DNA of 10,571 bases, from positions 1 through 10,571 of the forward strand of contig JBPCMN010000089.1 in NCBI GenBank assembly GCA_051002235.1. The letters are read 5' to 3'. This DNA is from JBPCMN01 sp013695115 (GTDB lineage: Bacteria > Actinomycetota > Acidimicrobiia > IMCC26256 > JACDBD01). This document shows, in pieces, positions 6,101 to 10,571 of the stretch; the stretch's first letter is position 1; every line of letters begins with the position of its first letter. Both the position numbers and the translations under genes were made by a program. A model generated the notes under the pieces. That model worked only from the letters and a program-made list of their open reading frames with translations. It made no database searches and was not told the origin of the DNA.

Positions 6101-7929
6101 GCGTCGATGTCGACCCGCTCGCCCGTCGACGCGTGGATGAGCTCGAGCGTTCGCTCGATCACCGAGAGGTTGCGCAGGCCGAGGAAGTCCATCTTCAGCA
6201 GGCCGAGGTCCTCGACCCCGTGCATCTCGTACTGGGTGACGATCGGCGCGCTCTCGAGGTCGCCGCCCGGCTCGGGCTTGCGCTGGATCGGCAGGTACTC
6301 GGTGAGCGGTTCGCGGGTTATCACCACCGCGGCGGCGTGGATGCCGTCCTGGCGGCGGAGGCCCTCGAGCCCGCGGGCGACGTCGATCACCCGCTTGGCG
6401 TCGGGATCGTTGTCGTAGAGCGCCCGCAGCTCGGCCGCCATCTTGTAGCCGTCCTCCTGCCCCTCCACCTTCTCCAGGCAGGCCCGCAGCGGCGTGTCGC
6501 GGCCCATGATCAGCGGCGGCATGAGTTTGGCGATCTTGTCCCCGACCAGCCACGGGTAGCCCAGGACGCGTGACGCGTCCCGCACCGCCGCCCGGGCCTT
6601 GATCGTCGAGAACGTGACGATCTGGGCCACGTGGTCCCACCCGTAGCGCTGGGCGGCGTAACGGATCATCTCGCCCCGGTGGCGCTCGTCGAAGTCGAGG
6701 TCGATGTCGGGCATCTGCTTGCGACCGGGGTTGAGGAACCGCTCGAACACCAGGTCGTAGCGAATGGGGTCGATCTCGACGATCCGCAGGCAGTACGCCA
6801 CGCACGAGCCCGCCGCGCTCCCCCGGCCGGGCCCGACGCGGATGCCGCGCTCCCTGGCGTGGCGGACCAGGTCCCACACCACGAGGAAATAAGCCGAGAA
6901 GCCCATCTCCTTGATGACGCCGAGCTCGAACTCGATCCGCTCCGCGACGTCCGTCGGGAGGAGCTCGCCGTACCGCTCGCGCGCGCCGGTGAGCGTGAGC
7001 TCGCGCAGGTAGGAGTTCTCGTCGTGACCGGCGGGCGTCGGGAACGCCGGCAGCTCGGGCTTGCCGAACTCGATCTCGACGTCGGCGCGCTCGGCGATGA
7101 GGAGCGTGTTGTCGCACGCCTCCTCGTAGTCGGCGAAGAGGTGGCGCATCTCCGCCGCCGTCTTCAGGTAGAACTCCTCGGCGTCGAACTTGAACCGGTT
7201 GGGGTCGTCGCGCAGCGCCCCGGTCTGCACGCACAGCAGGGCGTCGTGCGCTTCGGCGTCGGCCTTGTGCGTGTAGTGGCTGTCGTTGGTGGCGAGCAGC
7301 GGCGCGTCGAGCTCCCGGGCAATCCGGATGAGCTGGGGGTTGACCTGGCGCTGCTCCGGGAGCCCGTGGTCCTGGAGCTCGATGAAGAACGACTCGCGCC
7401 CGAGGACCGACTGGAAGCGCGCCGCGGAGTCGCGGGCACCCTCGTAGTCGCCCCGCTGGAGCTGCTGGCAGACGAGCCCGCCCAGGCACCCGCTGGTTCC
7501 GATGAGCCCGGCGCCGTGTTGCTCGAGGAGATCGAAGTCGACACGCGGCTTGTAGAAGAACCCGTCGAGGTAGGCGTGCGACGCGACCTTGATGAGGTTG
7601 CGGTAGCCCTCGTTCGTCTCGGCCAGCAGCGTGAGGTGGAAGATGTCGTGGTCGGCGCGCTTCGGTCGATCGAAGCGGCTCCCTTCGATCTGATACGCCT
7701 CAATGCCGATGACCGGCTTGATCCCCGCGTCGCGCGCGGCGCGGTAGAAGTCGAGAACGCCGTACATGTTCCCGTGGTCGGTGATCCCGACCGCGGGCTG
7801 GCCGTCGGCGGCGGCGGTGGCGACGACGTCGCCGATGCGGGCGGCGCCGTCGAGCATCGAGAACTCGGTGTGCAGGTGGAGGTGAGCGAACGACTTGGCC
7901 AGCGCCGACGACCCCCTCCGTCCCCGCAT
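3151..7929 (-). CDS. dnaE: DNA polymerase III subunit alpha (DnaE), precursor containing an in-frame intein
   Basis: Catalytic subunit of the replicative DNA polymerase, acting at the fork with the beta clamp. The open frame is 1592 codons; removing the 423-residue intein (701-1123) leaves 1169 residues, the normal DnaE size. The N-terminal PHP domain has H16-L-H18-L-H20, ITDHGNMYG, SGCLGG and NDSHYTH, so its metal site looks intact and may proofread, as reported for mycobacterial DnaE1. Catalytic aspartates are D408 and D410 (PDIDLDFDERHRGEM) and D581 (LLKMDFLGLRN), matching E. coli D401, D403 and D555. After the intein come YQEQLMRI, FNKSHS (1196-1201), helix-hairpin-helix sequence near 1266, a candidate clamp-binding motif QGEMSFF (1357-1363), and an OB fold near 1425-1510. 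Error-prone DnaE2 is less likely given the lspA-rluD neighbourhood and full motif set. The ATG at 7929 lacks a Shine-Dalgarno site; the GGAGGGGG ahead of codon 10 (CTG) leaves the true start uncertain. Confidence 0.97.
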   Translation of the reverse strand: MRGRRGSSALAKSFAHLHLHTEFSMLDGAARIGDVVATAAADGQPAVGITDHGNMYGVLDFYRAARDAGIKPVIGIEAYQIEGSRFDRPKRADHDIFHLTLLAETNEGYRNLIKVASHAYLDGFFYKPRVDFDLLEQHGAGLIGTSGCLGGLVCQQLQRGDYEGARDSAARFQSVLGRESFFIELQDHGLPEQRQVNPQLIRIARELDAPLLATNDSHYTHKADAEAHDALLCVQTGALRDDPNRFKFDAEEFYLKTAAEMRHLFADYEEACDNTLLIAERADVEIEFGKPELPAFPTPAGHDENSYLRELTLTGARERYGELLPTDVAERIEFELGVIKEMGFSAYFLVVWDLVRHARERGIRVGPGRGSAAGSCVAYCLRIVEIDPIRYDLVFERFLNPGRKQMPDIDLDFDERHRGEMIRYAAQRYGWDHVAQIVTFSTIKARAAVRDASRVLGYPWLVGDKIAKLMPPLIMGRDTPLRACLEKVEGQEDGYKMAAELRALYDNDPDAKRVIDVARGLEGLRRQDGIHAAAVVITREPLTEYLPIQRKPEPGGDLESAPIVTQYEMHGVEDLGLLKMDFLGLRNLSVIERTLELIHASTGERVDIDAVALDDETTFEMLRRGDSIGVFQLEGAPMRALMRSLAPSTFEDVCALVALYRPGPMAANMHTDYADRKNGRKPVTYYHDDLREILEPTYGLCLAGDTVVYDASTGRPHRLDQVDPTAGFSVQGVDDELHPAVRPTTHWVCNGERETVQLSLSNGMRLTGTPDHRVLTDRGWVGLGDLRDDDYAAVPHELTAPAAPQHYDRDRLRVLGYLIADGGLSQGATANFTNRDEDLVRAYRGALSRAFPTVRHGVHERPSGVKCVYSGNGQGRGGRASPLIEWLRELGLKSPAGSVKGGAKSGNKFVPEFVFGLDDEGVGRFLAALWDCDGHVSERFASYKTVSPRLAREVQALLLRLGLASTIYEVELDLERNPGGSLRSYQVTLYDGEAFTESIQRYMASKRKWRVPVTVESKGTSIARSQFVSALRKRVHAPTRELSERYGLPRWNVMPYAVARWPRIHARTMMQVLEHVEMPEVERLLNVQWLQVQSVRPAGRQLVYDITVQGIHNFIANGIVAHNCIYQEQLMRISQVLAGYTLEEADNLRKATGKKIRALIAKERSKFVEGCVTQGHPREFGERMFDIIEPFADYSFNKSHSVGYGLVAYQTAYLKANYPVEYLAALLTSVKANKDQTAVYLNECRQRSIPVLVPDVNESESDFAVRDGSIRFGLSGVRNVGEGMVRQFVAARQEGGVFTDFHDFCDRVDMTVLNKRTVESLIKGGAFDSLGHPRQGLLHVHEQIIDQVLEVRRRRDQGEMSFFDLGPNAGADDFDHRVDIPDTEFGKAERLREEKEMLGLYVSEHPMMSAERALRRYTECTLAELKECREGELRVVGGVVTALSRKYTKRGDLMATFVLEDLGAAMEVMVFPKTMTGFGHLIEDDAIICVKGRLDLRDEQPKIICMDVTRPELVLDGGPPVRVRVKLGALSAERVERLKEILREHPGESPVYVHLDSPEKTTVLQLADEFLVGSSNGLYAELRILFGADCIA
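4561..5829 (-). mobile_element. DnaE intein with LAGLIDADG homing endonuclease domain
   Basis: A protein-splicing element of 423 residues (precursor 701-1123), numbered here from its first Cys. Splicing block A is CLAGDTVVYDASTG (1-14), with C1 as first nucleophile. Block B is GTPDH (68-72), with the TxxH pair T69 and H72. Endonuclease motif 1 is VLGYLIADG (114-122, catalytic D121). Block D is KFVP (208-211). Endonuclease motif 2 is LAALWDCDG (226-234, catalytic D233). Block F is VYDITVQGIHNF (403-414), and block G ends IVAHN with H422 and N423. The next extein residue is C1124. All expected splicing and endonuclease residues are present and the frame is open, so both activities look intact. 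About 100 residues between motif 2 and block F are unassigned and may help recognise DNA. The C-terminal part has lower GC than the host gene, hinting at horizontal arrival. Confidence 0.95.
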
Positions 7930-7934
7930 TGCGC

Positions 7935-7968
7935 ATATCCACAGGCCTGGGGAGAGGCCTGTGGAGAA
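7935..7968. repeat. 11-bp perfect inverted repeat in the dnaE leader, carrying two DnaA-box-like sites
   Basis: TCCACAGGCCT (7938-7948), a 6-base spacer GGGGAG, and AGGCCTGTGGA (7955-7965) form a perfect 11-bp inverted repeat. Each outer flank extends the repeat into a near DnaA box: ATATCCACA on the plus strand (7935-7943) and TTCTCCACA on the minus strand (7968-7960). Each has one mismatch to TTATCCACA. The element lies between the predicted -10 box and the dnaE ATG, so it could be a DnaA operator on DNA, or an RNA hairpin ending eight bases before the start codon. The repeat is seen directly; both functions are inferred. Confidence 0.6.
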
Positions 7969-7986
7969 TCACACGGTTGTAGTTCG

Positions 7987-8015
7987 AACATAGCGCGGGT
8001 GGCGGGGGTTGTCAG
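7987..8015 (-). promoter_or_regulatory. Predicted sigma-70-type promoter of dnaE
   Basis: On the minus strand CTGACA (8015-8010, five of six matches to TTGACA) is followed by exactly 17 bases and then TATGTT (7992-7987, fits TANNNT). Transcription would start near 7980, giving a leader of about 50 bases that contains the inverted repeat. It lies in the 97-base gap after the upstream hydrolase gene, so dnaE can be transcribed on its own. Confidence 0.6.
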
Positions 8016-8026
8016 CGCCCTTCGCC

Positions 8027-9130
8027 TCACACGGGTGTGGCCCGGCCCCGACCCCGCCCCGCCAGCAGCGGGACCTGCATCTCGTCGGGGGTGAGGGACC
8101 CGTGCATGGCCACGAGAGTGGCCTCCTGGGGCAGCGCCGGGTCCACGAACCCCACCGGGTCGCGGGCGGCGAGCACCACGTCGCCGATCCGGCCCCCGAT
8201 CGAGCCGGTGGGCCGGGGCCCGAGCCAACCCTCGTCGAGGAGCTGCTCGCGCGTCAGCACCCAGGCGTGGGCGCCGGCCTCGCCGTGGGCGGCCTCGGCC
8301 AGCTCGGCGGCGGCGCCGGGCTTCGCGTACAGGTACCGGAAGCGGGCGTCGCCGGCCTGGAGCTCGATGAGCGGCTCGAGCGCCGTCAGCTCGATCCAGC
8401 TCTCGGACTCGATCTGCACCTGGCCGTGGTCCGACGTGACCAGGAGCGCGGCCGACTCCGGCAGCGCGTCCAACATGCCGGCGACGAGCGCGTCGGCGGC
8501 GCGGAGCTCGGCCCGGTAGAAGTCGCCGCGCAGGCCATGCTCGTGCGCCACGGTGTCGACCCCGGGGTAGTACGCGTAGACGAGGCGTTCGCCGGCCGCC
8601 ACGAGCCGGCGGCAGTGCACGATCAACGCCGACACCGTGCTCCACCCCACGAACCGGGTGCCGCGGAGCTGGGCGTCGGTGAAGCCGGTGTGCAGGAACT
8701 CCCGGCGGGTCACCACCGGGACGGGGCGCCCGAGGAATGCGTCGTGGCGTTGTACGTCGAACGGATCGGGGGCCCGGCCCCCGGTTGGCCAGCGCAGCAC
8801 GTTGAGCACCGAGCCGTCGACGCGCATCCGGAAGCCGACCAACCCGTGCTGCGACGGTGCGAGCCCGGTGGCGAGCGAGGTCAGCGCGCTGGCCGTCGTC
8901 GACGGCGCCACCGTGGTGATCGGCTCGCCCGAGAGCCCCGCGAGTGTCGGGATCTCATGGGCGTGCGACCGGACCGCATCGGCTCCGAGTCCGTCGAGCG
9001 CCAGGAGGACGACTGCGTCCGCCCCGGCCACCGGCTCGGGCAGCCAGTCGACCGGCTGCACCCCGACGAGCGCGGGCGCCAGGCCGGTGATGCAGCGACC
9101 GCCGTAGTCAGGCACGAGGGGATCGATCAC
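8027..9130 (-). CDS. Alkaline phosphatase superfamily protein (type I phosphodiesterase / nucleotide pyrophosphatase-like)
   Basis: A 367-residue metal-dependent hydrolase of the NPP/phosphodiesterase type. The bimetal site is readable in order (numbering from the GTG at 9130): D46 in LLALDGLG, T78 or T79 in VAPSTTAS as nucleophile, D192 and H196 in YPGVDTVAH, D234-H235 in TSDHGQV, and H343 in MHGSLTPDE. The GSLTPDEMQVPLL ending is typical of the fold. The substrate is unknown: nucleotide, phospholipid, phosphonate or another phosphodiester are all possible. No signal peptide or membrane segment is seen, so it is probably cytoplasmic. The GTG at 9130 gives a start (V-I-D-P-L) close to the first conserved sequence. 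An ATG at 9181 would add 17 residues (MVARRRRG...), but has no ribosome site and would nearly touch the divergent regulator gene. It lies upstream of dnaE on the same strand; a link to replication is not evident. Confidence 0.83.
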   Translation of the reverse strand: MIDPLVPDYGGRCITGLAPALVGVQPVDWLPEPVAGADAVVLLALDGLGADAVRSHAHEIPTLAGLSGEPITTVAPSTTASALTSLATGLAPSQHGLVGFRMRVDGSVLNVLRWPTGGRAPDPFDVQRHDAFLGRPVPVVTRREFLHTGFTDAQLRGTRFVGWSTVSALIVHCRRLVAAGERLVYAYYPGVDTVAHEHGLRGDFYRAELRAADALVAGMLDALPESAALLVTSDHGQVQIESESWIELTALEPLIELQAGDARFRYLYAKPGAAAELAEAAHGEAGAHAWVLTREQLLDEGWLGPRPTGSIGGRIGDVVLAARDPVGFVDPALPQEATLVAMHGSLTPDEMQVPLLAGRGRGRATPV

Positions 9131-9159
9131 CCCACCGTATTCGCCGTGCTGCGCGTTGC

Positions 9160-9174
9160 CGCGTCTCCGACGCG
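9160..9174. promoter_or_regulatory. Candidate operator palindrome upstream of the Rrf2 regulator
   Basis: CGCGTC, spacer TCC, GACGCG is a perfect 6-3-6 inverted repeat 15 bases before the Rrf2 ATG, in the 59-base gap shared with the divergent hydrolase gene. Rrf2 dimers bind such palindromes and often control their own genes. No clear -10 or -35 boxes or Shine-Dalgarno site are seen here for either gene. CG-rich palindromes are common in GC-rich DNA, so this is a weak call. Confidence 0.28.
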
Positions 9175-9189
9175 CGACCATGGCCGACG

Positions 9190-9603
9190 ATGAAGGTCTC
9201 GACTCGGGGCGACTACGCGGCGCGGGCCCTGCTCTCACTCGCCCTGCACGGCTCGGACCGGCCCACTTCGGTCAAAGAGATCGCCGAGCGCACCACCCTC
9301 CCCCAGCCCTACCTGGAGCAGATCCTCCTGGCCGTGAAGGGTGCCGGGCTCGTGCGCTCCAAGCGAGGAGTGGGCGGCGGCTACGTCCTCGCCCGCCCTG
9401 CCGACGAGATCACGTTGGCCGAGATCCTCGCCGCGGTCGAGGGCCCGCTCACGACGCTGATGGAAGAGCACGACCACTGCGAGGGCCACTGCGTGCTCCA
9501 GGAGGTCTGGGTGGGCGTGTCGGAGGAGACCCGCCAGATCCTCGAACGCCTTACGCTGTCCGACCTGGTCGACCGCACCCGGATCGGCCATCCCGACTCA
9601 TAG
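9190..9603 (+). CDS. Rrf2-family transcriptional regulator with a two-cysteine sensor region
   Basis: A 137-residue winged-helix regulator. It begins MKVSTRGDYAARALLSLAL, the standard Rrf2 N terminus, with helix-turn-helix at about 26-50 (SVKEIAERTTLPQPYLEQIL) and the wing at RGVGGGYVLARP (59-70). Rrf2 proteins act as dimers and often sense Fe-S supply, nitric oxide or redox state through a bound cluster. Only two cysteines are present, C97 and C101, in HDHCEGHCVLQEVW with three nearby histidines (94, 96, 100). IscR and NsrR have three cysteines at C-x5-C-x5-C. D8 is present, and the equivalent Asp is a cluster ligand in Streptomyces NsrR. The ATG at 9190 gives the family N terminus, though no Shine-Dalgarno site precedes it. 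Its stop overlaps the rluD stop by six bases, tail to tail. The regulon cannot be deduced here. Confidence 0.9.
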   Translation: MKVSTRGDYAARALLSLALHGSDRPTSVKEIAERTTLPQPYLEQILLAVKGAGLVRSKRGVGGGYVLARPADEITLAEILAAVEGPLTTLMEEHDHCEGHCVLQEVWVGVSEETRQILERLTLSDLVDRTRIGHPDS

Positions 9604-10485
9604 CGCGGCCAGAGCCGTCTCCAACTCGTCCGGGAGCGGCTCGTCGAAGCGCATCGACTCGCCCGACACCGGGTGGGCGAACGCCAGCGCAGTCGCGTGC
9701 AAGAACGGCCGCGGCAGCGGCAGCGACGGTCGCGCACCCCGGTAGGCCGAGTCACCGACCACCGCGTGGCCGATCGCAGCCAGATGCACCCGGATCTGAT
9801 GCGTGCGGCCGGTCTCGAGCCGGCACTCGAGCAGCGACACCGCCGGGTCCTCGAACTCGCGTACTACTTCGTACGACGTGCGCGCCTCCCGACCACCTTC
9901 ACGGACGGCCATCCGCGTCCGCCGGGCCGACGACCGGCCGATGGGCGCGTCGACGGCGCCCCGGGGCGCGTCCAGGTGTCCCCAGACCAGGGCGCGATAG
10001 CGACGGTCGACCTCGCGCCGGGTTATCGCGTCCACCAGGGCGTCGTAGGCCCGGGCGGAGCGCGCTACCACCATCAGTCCGCTGGTGTCGCGATCGAGCC
10101 GGTGCACGATGCCGGGGCGGGCCCGGTCACCCACGCGTTCGAGCTCGGGAAACCGGGCCAGCAGGCCATTGACCAGCGTGCCGCCGGCGTTGCCGGCACC
10201 CGGGTGCACCACCAGTCCCGAGGGCTTGGCCACGACGATCACGTCGTCGTCGACGTGGCGCACGCCGACCGTCACCCCGGGGTCGGGGCCCGGCGGTACC
10301 GGCGGCTCGGGCTCGCTGAGCAGCTCGACGACCTCGCCCGCGCCCAGCTTCCGGCTCTTCGCCACCGGCCGCCCGGTCACGAGGACGTCGCCGGCCTCGC
10401 AGAGCCGGCTGATCTCGCTGCGGGTCCACCCGGTCAGGGTGGCGAGGGCGCGGTCGACGCGCTCGCCGGCCAGCGCCGCCGGCAC
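9598..10485 (-). CDS. rluD: RluA-family 23S rRNA pseudouridine synthase (RluD-like)
   Basis: Isomerises uridine to pseudouridine in large-subunit rRNA; RluD of E. coli modifies positions 1911, 1915 and 1917 in helix 69. The 295-residue protein has an N-terminal S4 RNA-binding domain (about 5-55: ERVDRAL, WTRSEISRLCEAGDVLV). A catalytic domain follows, with VAKPSGLVVHPGAG (85-98) and the active-site motif GIVHRLDRDTSG (125-136), where D131 is the catalytic aspartate. LLECRLETGRTHQIRVHLA and the later HATALAFAHP complete the family signature. The GTG start at 10485 is the only start codon between an in-frame upstream stop and the S4 domain; a purine-rich GAGGGGG site lies 12 bases before it, inside the end of lspA. 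Seven bases separate it from the lspA stop, the widespread lspA-rluD pair. Which exact uridines are modified is inferred from family membership. Confidence 0.92.
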   Translation of the reverse strand: MPAALAGERVDRALATLTGWTRSEISRLCEAGDVLVTGRPVAKSRKLGAGEVVELLSEPEPPVPPGPDPGVTVGVRHVDDDVIVVAKPSGLVVHPGAGNAGGTLVNGLLARFPELERVGDRARPGIVHRLDRDTSGLMVVARSARAYDALVDAITRREVDRRYRALVWGHLDAPRGAVDAPIGRSSARRTRMAVREGGREARTSYEVVREFEDPAVSLLECRLETGRTHQIRVHLAAIGHAVVGDSAYRGARPSLPLPRPFLHATALAFAHPVSGESMRFDEPLPDELETALAAL

Positions 10486-10492
10486 TTCCGGC

Positions 10493-10571
10493 TCACCCCC
10501 CCTCGGGCTGGTACATCCACCCCCAGATCACGAGCGGCACCGCGCCAATCGTGGTGGAGGAGTCGGCCACG
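10493..10571 (-). CDS. lspA: Lipoprotein signal peptidase (signal peptidase II), C-terminal fragment
   Basis: The last 25 codons of a gene entering from the right edge, ending at the TGA at 10495-10493. The peptide begins VADSSTTIGAVPLVIWGW and ends MYQPEGG. V-A-D-S-S matches the conserved FN-x-A-D-S box of LspA, whose aspartate is the second of the two catalytic residues of this membrane aspartic peptidase; the following hydrophobic stretch would be the last transmembrane helix. LspA cleaves signal peptides from prolipoproteins after lipid attachment. Its position seven bases before an rluD gene is the usual arrangement and supports the call, although only a short piece is visible. Confidence 0.8.
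   Translation of the reverse strand, partial: VADSSTTIGAVPLVIWGWMYQPEGG

Noticed and set aside
7982..7989. GTTCGAAC as an SOS (LexA) box overlapping the dnaE -10 region
   Set aside because: The actinobacterial LexA box has GAAC and GTTC halves separated by four bases; here they abut in the opposite order.
8027..8038. CACAC-GG-GTGTG repeat at the end of the hydrolase gene as a terminator
   Set aside because: The stem is only five base pairs with a two-base loop, overlaps the stop codon, and no T-tract follows.
6631..8094. Long plus-strand open frame (487 codons) opposite the start of dnaE
   Set aside because: Shadow of dnaE arising from high GC at third positions. It crosses the dnaE promoter and shows no motif.
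1..10571. CRISPR array, tRNA or rRNA genes, insertion sequences, prophage or toxin-antitoxin genes
   Set aside because: No direct repeat series, cloverleaf, transposase motif or phage gene is seen; coding density is near complete with housekeeping genes.

Overview
The window is a GC-rich, gene-dense piece of chromosome from an actinomycete-type bacterium. The phylum call rests on a mycothiol ligase gene (mshC), two coenzyme F420 genes, GTG starts, genes without Shine-Dalgarno sites, and an lspA-rluD-(...)-dnaE order like that of mycobacteria. A deep-branching actinobacterial lineage such as the Acidimicrobiia is plausible, but that is inference; no ribosomal RNA is present to test it. There are no tRNA, rRNA, CRISPR or insertion sequence features, and no gene-free stretch over 100 bases.

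Layout, left to right. At 1-77 (minus) is the first 25 codons of a gene running off the left edge, with a LAGLIDADG-endonuclease-like motif. At 128-1998 (minus) is a translationally coupled pair: npdG (NADPH:F420 oxidoreductase), then mshC (cysteine ligase of mycothiol synthesis), overlapping by four bases as GTGA. Facing away across 59 bases is an F420-dependent luciferase-like oxidoreductase (2058-2921, plus), followed closely by a 71-residue two-helix membrane protein (2926-3141, plus). Converging on it with a 9-base gap is the large dnaE gene (3151-7929, minus). It encodes the replicative DNA polymerase III alpha subunit, interrupted by an in-frame 423-residue intein (4561-5829) with a two-motif LAGLIDADG homing endonuclease domain. 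The 97 bases before dnaE hold a good promoter and an 11-bp inverted repeat carrying two near-consensus DnaA boxes facing each other. Next come an alkaline-phosphatase-superfamily hydrolase (8027-9130, minus), a divergent Rrf2-family regulator with only two cysteines (9190-9603, plus), an RluD-type 23S rRNA pseudouridine synthase (9598-10485, minus), and the last 25 codons of lspA (10493-10571, minus).

How the parts relate. The left half is a redox-cofactor neighbourhood: NpdG exchanges electrons between NADPH and F420, the luciferase-like enzyme probably spends reduced F420, and MshC makes the low-molecular-weight thiol. The right half is housekeeping: replication, rRNA modification and lipoprotein processing. 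The most interesting items are the DnaE intein at the YGL/C-I-YQEQ site, the second LAGLIDADG-type gene at the left edge, the DnaA-box-like palindrome in the dnaE leader, and the atypical cysteine set of the Rrf2 regulator.
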